Positions 1 to 5,319 of a stretch of 12,763 nucleotides of DNA are shown piece after piece (positions within the stretch are counted from its first letter, which is position 1; each line of letters begins with the position of its first letter). Origin of the DNA: Clostridiales bacterium (GTDB lineage: Bacteria > Bacillota > Clostridia > Christensenellales > CAG-314); the NCBI GenBank assembly GCA_004558105.1, contig SFEB01000034.1, positions 1 to 12,763 on the forward strand. Direction: 5' to 3'. The translations under genes and the position numbers were made by a program. The notes below the pieces were generated by a model. The model was not told the DNA's origin. It saw nothing but the letters and a program-made list of their open reading frames with translations, and did no database searches.

Positions 1-1097
1 GGTGTCTTTTTCAAACAGTACCTTCATGGTCATCATCTTGCCGCCGGGATAATATCCGGCATGGCTCATGGGAGAAAGAATGACCTTGTCGGTAGAAAGT
101 CCGAGTGCCTTCGCTGTTTTGTCATTAATGCCGGTAGAGGCGGCGGTCATGTCGAAAATCTTGATAACAGAGCTGCCCTGACTTCCCCGGTAGTGACTGT
201 CAATACCGCAGATATTGTCAGCGGCGATTCTGCCCTGCTTATTGGCAGGACCTGCAAGGGAGATCAACGCACCCGTATCGGTTACAAAATTTCTGATCTG
301 AACCGCATCACCGACAGCATAAATGTCGGGAACGGAGGTTTCCATTCGGTCGTTCACCACGATACTGCCCTTGATACCGAGTTCAAGACCTGCATCCTTT
401 GCGAGCGTGGTTTCCGGAGCAACGCCGATCCGTCATCAGTGTCGGCAAAGCCTTCAACGAACCTGCCGAGCATAAGATTAACGCTGTTTTTGCGTAGCTC
501 TGCATGGATGAAGGATGCCATATCGCTGTCAAAAGGAGCCATGAGCTGGTCGGCGGCTTCAACGAGTGTGACATCTATCCCAAGCTCACGGAGATTTTCC
601 GCAACTTCGATTCCGATAAACCCGCCGCCGACAACAACTGCAGATTTTGGATATTTCTCATTTATAAATTTCTTGATTTTCAGCGTGTCCTCAACCGTGC
701 GGAGCGTGAATATCTTATCGCTGTCAATGCCTTCAAAGTTCGGCTTGATCGGCTTTGCACCGGGCGATAATATGAGCTTATCATAGGTTTCGGTGAAAAC
801 TGTACCGTTCTCAATATTTTTTACGGTGACCATTTTGCTTTCGGGGTGAAGTGCCGTTACCTCGTGGCGCACATTCATTTTGACACGGAAACGCTTATAA
901 AAGCTCTCCGGTGTCTGCAAGGTCAAGTCACCCTCATCCTCAATCGTTCCGCCGATGTAATACGGAAGTCCGCAGTTGGCGTAAGAAATAAAACCGGAAC
1001 GCTCAAAGACTACGATTTCTGCTTTCTCGTCAAGCCTGCGTATTCTTGCCGCCGCAGTCGCGCCGCCGGCAACACCGCCTATTATTACAACTTTCAT
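1..1097 (-). pseudogene. CoA-disulfide / persulfide reductase-like FAD oxidoreductase, frame broken and 3' truncated by window edge
   Basis: The enzyme family uses NAD(P)H and FAD to reduce CoA-disulfide, CoA-persulfide or polysulfide in the cytoplasm. The intact N-terminal part (ATG at 1097) shows the FAD-binding GGVAGG at residues 7-12, the single-cysteine active site SYANCGLPYYIGG with Cys42, and a second Rossmann motif VVVGGGFIGIEVAENL near residues 154-169. After GRFVEGFADTDDG the frame runs into a stop near 354. In another frame, without stops from about 429 to the window edge, the family sequence resumes with IGVAPETTLAKDAGLELG, the FAD motif DIYAVGDAV and the dimerisation-domain stretch HAGYYPGGKMM. 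Homologues carry about 20 more residues between these points, so a deletion not divisible by three, rather than a one-base slip, fits best. It could also be an assembly error. The start directly abuts the rhodanese stop codon, with GGTGG upstream, so it is the last visible gene of the cluster. Any C-terminal rhodanese domain, common in this family, would lie outside. Confidence 0.8.
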
Positions 1098-1418
1098 CTA
1101 TCTCACCACCTTTCCTCGGTACGACAGAATGCCGCCGATATCCTCTACATTTGTGTATCCCATTCTTTTCAGGATGCTTGTTGCCTGTGCGCTTCGTGCG
1201 CCGCTTCTGCAATGTACGAAGAGCGGTGTGCTTTTATCTTTTATGATTGGCTCTACTTGCTCTATGCTTTGTAGGGGTATATTTTTGCTTCCCTCAATAT
1301 GTCCCTCGGAATATTCCTCCCGTGTACGAACATCCAAAAGCACCGCTCCTTCGGTGGAAAGAAAACTTCTCACACCGCTGTTTATATCTTTTGTTTGCAA
1401 AAAACTGAAAAATCCCAT
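1098..1418 (-). CDS. Small cytoplasmic rhodanese-domain sulfurtransferase
   Basis: A 106-residue single-domain rhodanese (GlpE/PspE size class) that would carry sulfane sulfur as a cysteine persulfide. Family marks seen are LLDVRTREEYSEGHIEGSKNIP (residues 27-48, written here only as landmarks DVR, EEY, GHI and NIP) and the active-site loop HCRSGARS with catalytic Cys70, then an MGYTNVEDIGGI-type C-terminus. There is no signal peptide. An in-frame ATG lies four codons further upstream at 1430, but the one at 1418 has GAGGTG correctly placed and is preferred. That ribosome binding site overlaps the thioredoxin stop codon, 8 bases upstream, and the reductase gene follows with no gap, so the three are translated from one message. 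The context suggests it passes persulfide between the thioredoxin and the reductase; the actual donor and acceptor are inferred, not shown. Confidence 0.9.
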   Translation of the reverse strand: MGFFSFLQTKDINSGVRSFLSTEGAVLLDVRTREEYSEGHIEGSKNIPLQSIEQVEPIIKDKSTPLFVHCRSGARSAQATSILKRMGYTNVEDIGGILSYRGKVVR

Positions 1419-1426
1419 ATCACACC

Positions 1427-1732
1427 TCACAGCATAGCAAGGATCTGTTCCTTCGGTCGGGCACCCACCGCTTGATTGACGATCTTGCCGTCCTTCATGA
1501 TCACAAGGGTTGGAATGCTGTACACGTCGAACGCTTCGGCAAGCTCCCTTTCCTGATCAACATTTATCTTGCCCACCTTAATATCCTTTCTTTCCTCTGC
1601 GATTTCATCTACTATGGGACTGACCATCCGGCATGGACCGCACCAATCCGCATAAAAGTCGAGAAGTACGGGCTTGTCGGAATTTTTCACTTCATTTTGA
1701 AAATTAACTTTATTGATTTTGATAACTGACAT
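1427..1732 (-). CDS. trxA: Thioredoxin
   Basis: A 101-residue classical thioredoxin, a cytoplasmic disulfide reductant. It has the redox motif WCGPC at residues 30-34, the buried Asp25 of LLDFYADW, and the cis-proline loop SIPT with Pro74, followed by the glycine-rich VGARPKEQ tail. Length and layout match the family closely. The start has AGGAGG eight bases upstream. It sits between two rhodanese genes: it has its own promoter and shares its message with the downstream rhodanese and the CoA-disulfide reductase-like gene. Thioredoxins in such clusters release sulfide from rhodanese persulfides, which is the likely special role here; it may equally be a general thioredoxin. Whether it is the organism's main trxA cannot be told from the window. 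Confidence 0.95.
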   Translation of the reverse strand: MSVIKINKVNFQNEVKNSDKPVLLDFYADWCGPCRMVSPIVDEIAEERKDIKVGKINVDQERELAEAFDVYSIPTLVIMKDGKIVNQAVGARPKEQILAML

Positions 1733-1764
1733 TTTTATGTCCTCCTTGTTTGATCTACACCCGA

Positions 1765-1805
1765 AGTATACCGCAATTCTTCTGCTTCTTCCGTGATGTT
1801 ATCAC
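1765..1805 (-). promoter_or_regulatory. Promoter and putative operator of the thioredoxin-rhodanese-reductase operon
   Basis: On the minus strand a TATACT -10 box lies at 1765-1770, placing the transcript start near 1758, about 26 bases before the thioredoxin ATG. There is no consensus -35. Its place is taken by AACATCACGGAA (1789-1800). With the next bases this forms the perfect palindrome GTGAT-AAC-ATCAC (1793-1805), which overlaps the stop codon of the upstream lipoprotein gene. The same element precedes the lipoprotein gene itself. A missing -35 with a dyad in its place suggests control by an activator or repressor. Confidence 0.5.
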
Positions 1806-2188
1806 TTTTCGATCTCACCTTTCCAATCGTTGATGCCACCGAACTCTACGACATTCGAATATCCGAGTTTAACAAGCTTTTGGGATGCTTGCTTGCTGCG
1901 GTTACCGCTTCGGCAATATACCAGAATCAGCTGATCCTTATCGGGGAGCTCGGATATTTCATCCGTGCCGATGCTTTCGTTCGGAATATTGATCGCATTC
2001 GGAATATGCCCTGTGGCAAATTCGTCTGGACGGCGAACATCAAGTATGATGTAATCGCTTTCGCTTGCCATCATTTCCACAGCTTCGCTTATGTTTATTT
2101 GCTTATACGTTACATCTTTATCTGTCGAAACGGCACATCCTGTGAGGAGCAAAACAACAAAAAGGATAAGGAATAATCTGTGTTTCAT
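1802..2188 (-). CDS. Lipoprotein with rhodanese domain
   Basis: A 128-residue exported, lipid-anchored rhodanese. The N-terminus MKHRLFLILFVVLLLTGC is a type II signal peptide with lipobox LTGC, so Cys18 would be lipidated. After a short linker the rhodanese domain spans about residues 30-125, with the landmarks YIILDVRRPDEFATGHIPNA and the active loop YCRSGNRS containing Cys92. The ATG at 2188 is chosen over an in-frame ATG at 2206 because it has GAGG eight bases upstream and gives a clean signal peptide. It is the first gene of the sulfur cluster, 69 bases ahead of thioredoxin and with its own extended -10 promoter. An outward-facing sulfurtransferase fits scavenging or detoxifying polysulfide or thiosulfate at the cell surface, feeding the cytoplasmic partners; this is inference from context. 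Confidence 0.9.
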   Translation of the reverse strand: MKHRLFLILFVVLLLTGCAVSTDKDVTYKQINISEAVEMMASESDYIILDVRRPDEFATGHIPNAINIPNESIGTDEISELPDKDQLILVYCRSGNRSKQASQKLVKLGYSNVVEFGGINDWKGEIEK

Positions 2189-2220
2189 GTTCTTTACCTC
2201 GTTCATTACACTTTTGATTT

Positions 2221-2260
2221 ATTATACCACAGCATCAAGTTTGTTCCGTGATGTTGTTAC
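2221..2260 (-). promoter_or_regulatory. Promoter and putative operator of the rhodanese lipoprotein gene
   Basis: On the minus strand an extended -10 TGGTATAAT is present (hexamer at 2221-2226), with the transcript start predicted near 2214 and a leader of about 26 bases. No consensus -35 is seen; 17 bases upstream of the -10 lies AACATCACGGAA (2244-2255). Read on the plus strand, 2244-2260 matches 1789-1805 at 15 of 17 positions. Here the dyad is imperfect: GTGAT against GTTAC instead of ATCAC. Confidence 0.55.
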
Positions 2261-2357
2261 ATATGAACAAAAAGTGGTAATAACACAAACTGAATTTCAT
2301 TTTCCGTCTTTGACGGGGACTACTGCAACAAAAGTGCAACTAAAGAAATACGAATAA

Positions 2358-2395
2358 TAAAAAAGGTCGGACAATACGAACGATTATCCGACTTT
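2358..2395 (-). terminator. Rho-independent terminator, leftward
   Basis: A stem pairs AGGTCGGA (2364-2371) with TCCGACTT (2387-2394), extended by AAT/ATT around the loop with one weak pair between. On the minus strand the stem is followed by TTTTTTATTATT, a good U-tract. No gene that clearly ends here is visible, so what it terminates is unknown; read-through from the right is the simplest source. Confidence 0.55.
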
Positions 2396-2465
2396 AAGTT
2401 ATCATTAGCGGCAAACAGAATCACGAACGTCATCGTCACGGACATCTTCGTTCTGATTATATAGA

Positions 2466-2495
2466 TAAAAAGAGAATCCGATTTCTCGGACTCTT
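2466..2495 (-). terminator. Rho-independent terminator, leftward
   Basis: TCCGA (2477-2481) pairs with TCGGA (2486-2490) across loop TTTC. AAGAG (2470-2474) pairs with CTCTT (2491-2495) with a two-base bulge AA. On the minus strand this is followed by a TTTTTAT tract. It would end a short transcript begun near 2549 if the weak promoter proposed there is real. Confidence 0.5.
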
Positions 2496-2623
2496 AAAAA
2501 CGAACTCGCTATTTGCATATTTTGAATTTGATTCTTTTTCTAAATTCCCCACGAGTATTTAACTAAATGCAGCTGTTAAATTCAAAGATTTTGTTCGATG
2601 ACAAAAACACAAGATAAGCATAC

Positions 2624-2660
2624 AAAAAAGCACAAGATACGTGGGTATCTTGTGCTTTTT
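2624..2660 (-). terminator. Strong terminator downstream of tRNA-Asn (symmetric, could act both ways)
   Basis: A perfect 16-bp stem: AAAAAGCACAAGATAC (2625-2640), loop GTGG, and its complement (2645-2660). Because the stem begins with A5 and ends with T5, both strands have a U-tract. It begins 30 bases past the 3' end of the tRNA gene in the direction of tRNA transcription, so termination of the tRNA precursor is its obvious role. Confidence 0.85.
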
Positions 2661-2690
2661 GTCTGTTGTAGCTTTTTCGCACAACAAAGA

Positions 2691-2766
2691 TGGCTGCCTC
2701 TGTCAGACTCGAACTGACGACAACGCGGTTAACAGCCGCGGGCTCTACCGGCTGAGCTAAGAGGCA
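2691..2766 (-). tRNA. tRNA-Asn (anticodon GUU)
   Basis: The full cloverleaf can be folded by hand. The acceptor stem TGCCTCT/AGAGGCA has seven pairs; the D stem is GCTC/GAGC. The anticodon stem CGCGG/CCGCG has five perfect pairs and closes the loop CTGTTAA, giving anticodon GTT (positions 34-36). The variable loop is five bases, and the T arm GTCAG/CTGAC has loop TTCGAGT. The discriminator is G, and CCA is encoded (2691-2693). The loop carries U36-A37-A38, the recognition context for t6A modification at A37. That links it functionally to the divergently transcribed Sua5-type gene. Confidence 0.97.
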
Positions 2767-2796
2767 ATATGTGAGGCGTTCATCGTGAACAGCATA

Positions 2797-2825
2797 ATAT
2801 TATCATTTTAGTTTAAATATGTCAA
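2797..2825 (-). promoter_or_regulatory. Sigma-A promoter of tRNA-Asn
   Basis: On the minus strand a consensus TTGACA (2820-2825) is separated by exactly 17 bases from TAATAT (2797-2802). The predicted start is near 2790, leaving about 24 bases of 5' leader for RNase P to remove. An A/T-rich stretch lies upstream of the -35, as in strong stable-RNA promoters. Confidence 0.8.
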
Positions 2826-2889
2826 ACGTTTTTTGCAAAAAAAATAAATTATTTTTTAAAACATTTCCGTTTAATGCCTCGCTGTTTTG

Positions 2890-2918
2890 TTGACACTTTT
2901 TTTTATATTTGTTAAAAT
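2890..2918 (+). promoter_or_regulatory. Sigma-A promoter of the sua5-rpiB-guaBA operon
   Basis: A consensus TTGACA (2890-2895), 17 bases, then TAAAAT (2913-2918). The normal start, 6-8 bases after the -10, falls at about 2925-2926, which is the A of the first ATG. The message would therefore have no 5' leader. It is back to back with the tRNA promoter, with 64 bases between the two -35 boxes. Confidence 0.75.
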
Positions 2919-2925
2919 TATTCAA

Positions 2926-3924
2926 ATGGAGACTTTGGTAAAAAAGTTAAATTTTTTCAGCTTAAAAAAAGCGAAAAGGCTGGTCAGAGCGGGGCAACTC
3001 GTCGCTTTCCCCACCGAGACTGTGTACGGGTTGGGCGCGAGCGTGTTCAACGAGGAGGCTATCGCAAAAATTTTCGTTGCCAAGGGCAGACCGCAGGACA
3101 ATCCCCTCATAGCCCATATCGCCGATAAAAAGGACGTTTTATTGCTGGCGTCGTCGGTTCCGCCAGACGCAAAAAAAATTATCGACGCTTTTATGCCCGG
3201 TAGTATTACCGTGGTATTGCCGAAAAAGCCCACGGTACCCGACAGGGCGACGGGAGGGTTGGACACCGTGGCAATCCGTATGCCTGCGAGTAAAGAAGCA
3301 AGGCGTTTCATAGCCGCTTGCGGCACTCCCATAGTTGCTCCTTCGGCAAACACCAGCGGCAGACCGAGCCCGACGACGGCGGAAGAAGTTTACGCCGACA
3401 TGAACGGTAAAATTCCCCTTATTTTAAAAGGGAAAAAATGCGAGGTCGGCATTGAATCCACCGTAGTGGACTTTACCGGCGATATTCCCGTCGTTTTACG
3501 TCCCGGAATAGTGACGAGGAGTGAAATCGAGGCGGTTCTCGGTAAAAAAATAGAGGTTTTAACCGATACCACCCAAAAGGTCAACAGTCCGGGCGTACGT
3601 TACAAACACTACGCTCCCGCATGCCCGTGCGTGTTAAACCTTGACGGAAATAAGGAAAAAATAGTCGCCCGTTACGACGAAATAAAGGCCGAAGGTAAAA
3701 ATCCCGTCATAATGTGCCTTGACGGATTAAAGGCAGATTTTGTCGGTCTGAACGTATTCGGAATGGGCGAAAGCGACAAAGATTTTGCCCACAACCTTTA
3801 CGGCGCTTTGCGGGAACTAGAAAAGAAGTACGATTACATAATAATCGTCTGGAACGCGGATACCGAGTTTGCCGACAGCGTTTTCAACCGTCTTGAGAGG
3901 GTGGCGGCACACAACCTTCTTTAA
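2926..3924 (+). CDS. tsaC: Threonylcarbamoyl-AMP synthase, Sua5 type
   Basis: This enzyme makes threonylcarbamoyl-AMP from threonine, bicarbonate and ATP, the first step of t6A formation on ANN-decoding tRNAs; TsaB, TsaD and TsaE finish it. The YrdC domain covers about residues 15-205 with PTETVYGLG (29-37), KGRP (53-56) and the SPSANTSGRPSPT-type segment around 139-150. The linker SPGVRYKHYAP (221-231) and a C-terminal Sua5 domain to residue 332 mark the long Sua5 form rather than short TsaC. The ATG at 2926 is chosen because an in-frame TTG at 2887 precedes the -35 box and could not be in the transcript. No ribosome binding site precedes this ATG, which fits leaderless initiation. An ywlC (sua5) to rpiB neighbourhood is also known from Bacillus, supporting the call. 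Confidence 0.93.
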   Translation: METLVKKLNFFSLKKAKRLVRAGQLVAFPTETVYGLGASVFNEEAIAKIFVAKGRPQDNPLIAHIADKKDVLLLASSVPPDAKKIIDAFMPGSITVVLPKKPTVPDRATGGLDTVAIRMPASKEARRFIAACGTPIVAPSANTSGRPSPTTAEEVYADMNGKIPLILKGKKCEVGIESTVVDFTGDIPVVLRPGIVTRSEIEAVLGKKIEVLTDTTQKVNSPGVRYKHYAPACPCVLNLDGNKEKIVARYDEIKAEGKNPVIMCLDGLKADFVGLNVFGMGESDKDFAHNLYGALRELEKKYDYIIIVWNADTEFADSVFNRLERVAAHNLL

Positions 3925-3972
3925 TTGAACCGAATAACAAATTAAGATATACGGATATAAAAGGAGAAAAAC

Positions 3973-4419
3973 ATGATAGCTATTTGTTGTGACCATGCAG
4001 GTTTAGAACTGAAAAACGAGATCAAAAAGCATCTGGAAGAAAAGAATTACGAAGTTAAAGACTTCGGCACTTACGACGCCAACTCTTGCGACTACCCCGA
4101 TTTTGCCTATGCGACGGCGAAATCCGTTGCTGCGGGCGAGTGCGAAAAAGGTATTCTCGTATGCGGCACAGGCGTAGGTATGTCGATGTGCGCCAATAAG
4201 GTTCATGGTATTCGCTGCGCTCTTTGCGGCGATTGTTTCAGCGCACAGGCTACCCGTCAGCACAATAACGCCAATATGCTGGCGTTGGGAGCGAGAGTTA
4301 CCGGCGCAGGACTTGCCTTGAAAATCGTCGACACCTTCCTCGATACCGAGTTTGAGGGCGGCAGGCACCAAAGAAGAATCGACAAGATGATGGATATCGA
4401 AAACAAAGAAAATCAATAA
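3973..4419 (+). CDS. rpiB: Ribose-5-phosphate isomerase B
   Basis: A cytoplasmic isomerase interconverting ribose 5-phosphate and ribulose 5-phosphate in the non-oxidative pentose phosphate pathway. At 148 residues it has the family length. Visible marks are the N-terminal CDHAG (Asp7, His8), the catalytic loop CGTGVGMS with Cys64, the NKVHGIRCAL segment and the RQHNNANMLALGAR motif with His97. The FLDTEFEGGRHQRRIDKM tail is typical. AAGGAG sits at normal distance from the ATG. It lies 48 bases after sua5 and 28 bases before the membrane protein gene, with no terminator between, so it is in the same operon. Supply of ribose phosphate for purine nucleotides fits the guaB and guaA genes downstream. 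RpiB-like enzymes can be allose- or galactose-6-phosphate isomerases, but the context argues for RpiB. Confidence 0.95.
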   Translation: MIAICCDHAGLELKNEIKKHLEEKNYEVKDFGTYDANSCDYPDFAYATAKSVAAGECEKGILVCGTGVGMSMCANKVHGIRCALCGDCFSAQATRQHNNANMLALGARVTGAGLALKIVDTFLDTEFEGGRHQRRIDKMMDIENKENQ

Positions 4420-4447
4420 AAATTTACCACCGAAAAGGAGAAAAAAT

Positions 4448-5302
4448 ATGCAAAGCGCAAGAAAAAAGCTTATCCTTTCTACCGTACTGAAAACGGTTAT
4501 CGCATTGGTGCTTATCGTTATTTTGTTTTTGGCGATATTCTCGTTAAGCGCCCCGTCCGGTTCCAGCGACTTTTTTTATTCGATAGGGTTTAAAAAGATG
4601 TCGGCGAGAACAGGTTTGCGCGAGGCGCAAAAATCCGGTCTGGCGGAAGATTATTATACTGCGCTCGTACGTGCAAACGCGGCAAAAAGTTTTGATATCG
4701 CAGTTTATGCCGGGGAAATTTTGCTTAATCGTGACGATAATACCATCATTAAGGATACGGATTACAGCGATTTTGTCGAAGCAAAGGACAAAGAGTTGGG
4801 TTGCGCAAGCGGCGCCACCGCAAATTATATCGAAACCGTTTACGTTTATGCCTTGATGCGCACCAACAAAGGTTGTGACGAAAAGGGCGAAATCTGGGCA
4901 AAAACAGTCGGCTATTGCGAAGGTAAGGGCGGATATCACTTTTACAATTCAGTTTGCCCCGCCACGGCTTACGTCAACGCCGTCATCGACAGCAAAAAAG
5001 CCGACGACGCAACGATATACGGTATTTTACTTAATTTTAAATTAGCGGACGAAAACTTGTTGTTCGGTAACGCAAATCAATTCGACTGGATTACGACCAC
5101 CGACAATACTTTCGACCGCAGTTCTTCGCCAGTCAACTACGTTGACGCACAGGAAGCGATGGCGGGGGACATTGCCCGTCTTATCAAAGCGAAAGGTTTG
5201 ACGAGAGAGTCGGCTGAAACCTACGCTGCCGAGCATGGCGAAAAATACGTTACGGCTTTCAACTATTGGTACGAAATCATAAACGCAAATACGACGAAGT
5301 AA
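4448..5302 (+). CDS. Unrecognised membrane-anchored extracytoplasmic protein
   Basis: I do not recognise the family. The 284-residue product starts with a basic MQSARKK, then one hydrophobic segment (about residues 10-34) with no lipobox and no clear cleavage site, so a single-pass anchor with the remaining 250 residues outside is likely. The outer part is soluble and looks mostly helical, with short repeated-looking helices (residues 50-150) resembling, but not matching, TPR-type repeats. It holds four cysteines at 119, 143, 157 and 170, spaced so that two disulfides are possible, and tyrosine-rich stretches such as YIETVYVYAL. AAAAGGAG precedes the ATG. It sits tightly between rpiB and guaB (17-base gap), so it is co-transcribed with nucleotide genes although nothing in it suggests nucleotide metabolism. 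A role in envelope or division functions is possible but unsupported. Confidence 0.85.
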   Translation: MQSARKKLILSTVLKTVIALVLIVILFLAIFSLSAPSGSSDFFYSIGFKKMSARTGLREAQKSGLAEDYYTALVRANAAKSFDIAVYAGEILLNRDDNTIIKDTDYSDFVEAKDKELGCASGATANYIETVYVYALMRTNKGCDEKGEIWAKTVGYCEGKGGYHFYNSVCPATAYVNAVIDSKKADDATIYGILLNFKLADENLLFGNANQFDWITTTDNTFDRSSSPVNYVDAQEAMAGDIARLIKAKGLTRESAETYAAEHGEKYVTAFNYWYEIINANTTK

Positions 5303-5319
5303 AAAACAAAGGAGAAGAA

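Larger units (their letters stand above)
2207..2690. other. Gene-free spacer with terminators
   Basis: No convincing protein gene lies here. It holds the lipoprotein promoter, three hairpin-plus-U-tract terminators reading leftward (2358-2395, 2466-2495 and 2624-2660), a small CCGTC-TTT-GACGG hairpin near 2310, and an AT-rich stretch 2500-2620. The last contains a possible minus-strand promoter (TTGAAT at 2580-2585, 17 bases, TTAAAT at 2557-2562) that could feed the middle terminator as a short RNA. A 37-codon minus-strand reading frame at 2405-2518 crosses a terminator and has no ribosome binding site, so it is not called. Confidence 0.6.

Noticed and set aside
61..786. 241-codon plus-strand frame over the left-edge reductase
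   Set aside because: The opposite strand encodes clear FAD-oxidoreductase motifs in two frames; the plus-strand product is serine/arginine-rich without recognisable domains.
2405..2518. 37-codon minus-strand frame in the spacer
   Set aside because: It spans a terminator hairpin, has no ribosome binding site and contains a repetitive Asp/Val/Arg tail, so coding is unlikely.
2691..2880. Attachment site at the tRNA-Asn gene
   Set aside because: The only outside copy of tRNA-end sequence is the six-base TGCCTC at 2875-2880, expected by chance, and there is no integrase in the window.
2767..2925. Purine riboswitch or T-box ahead of the sua5-guaA operon
   Set aside because: No conserved riboswitch or T-box core was recognised. 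The sua5 promoter leaves no leader, and the interval otherwise holds only the two promoters and A/T-rich DNA.
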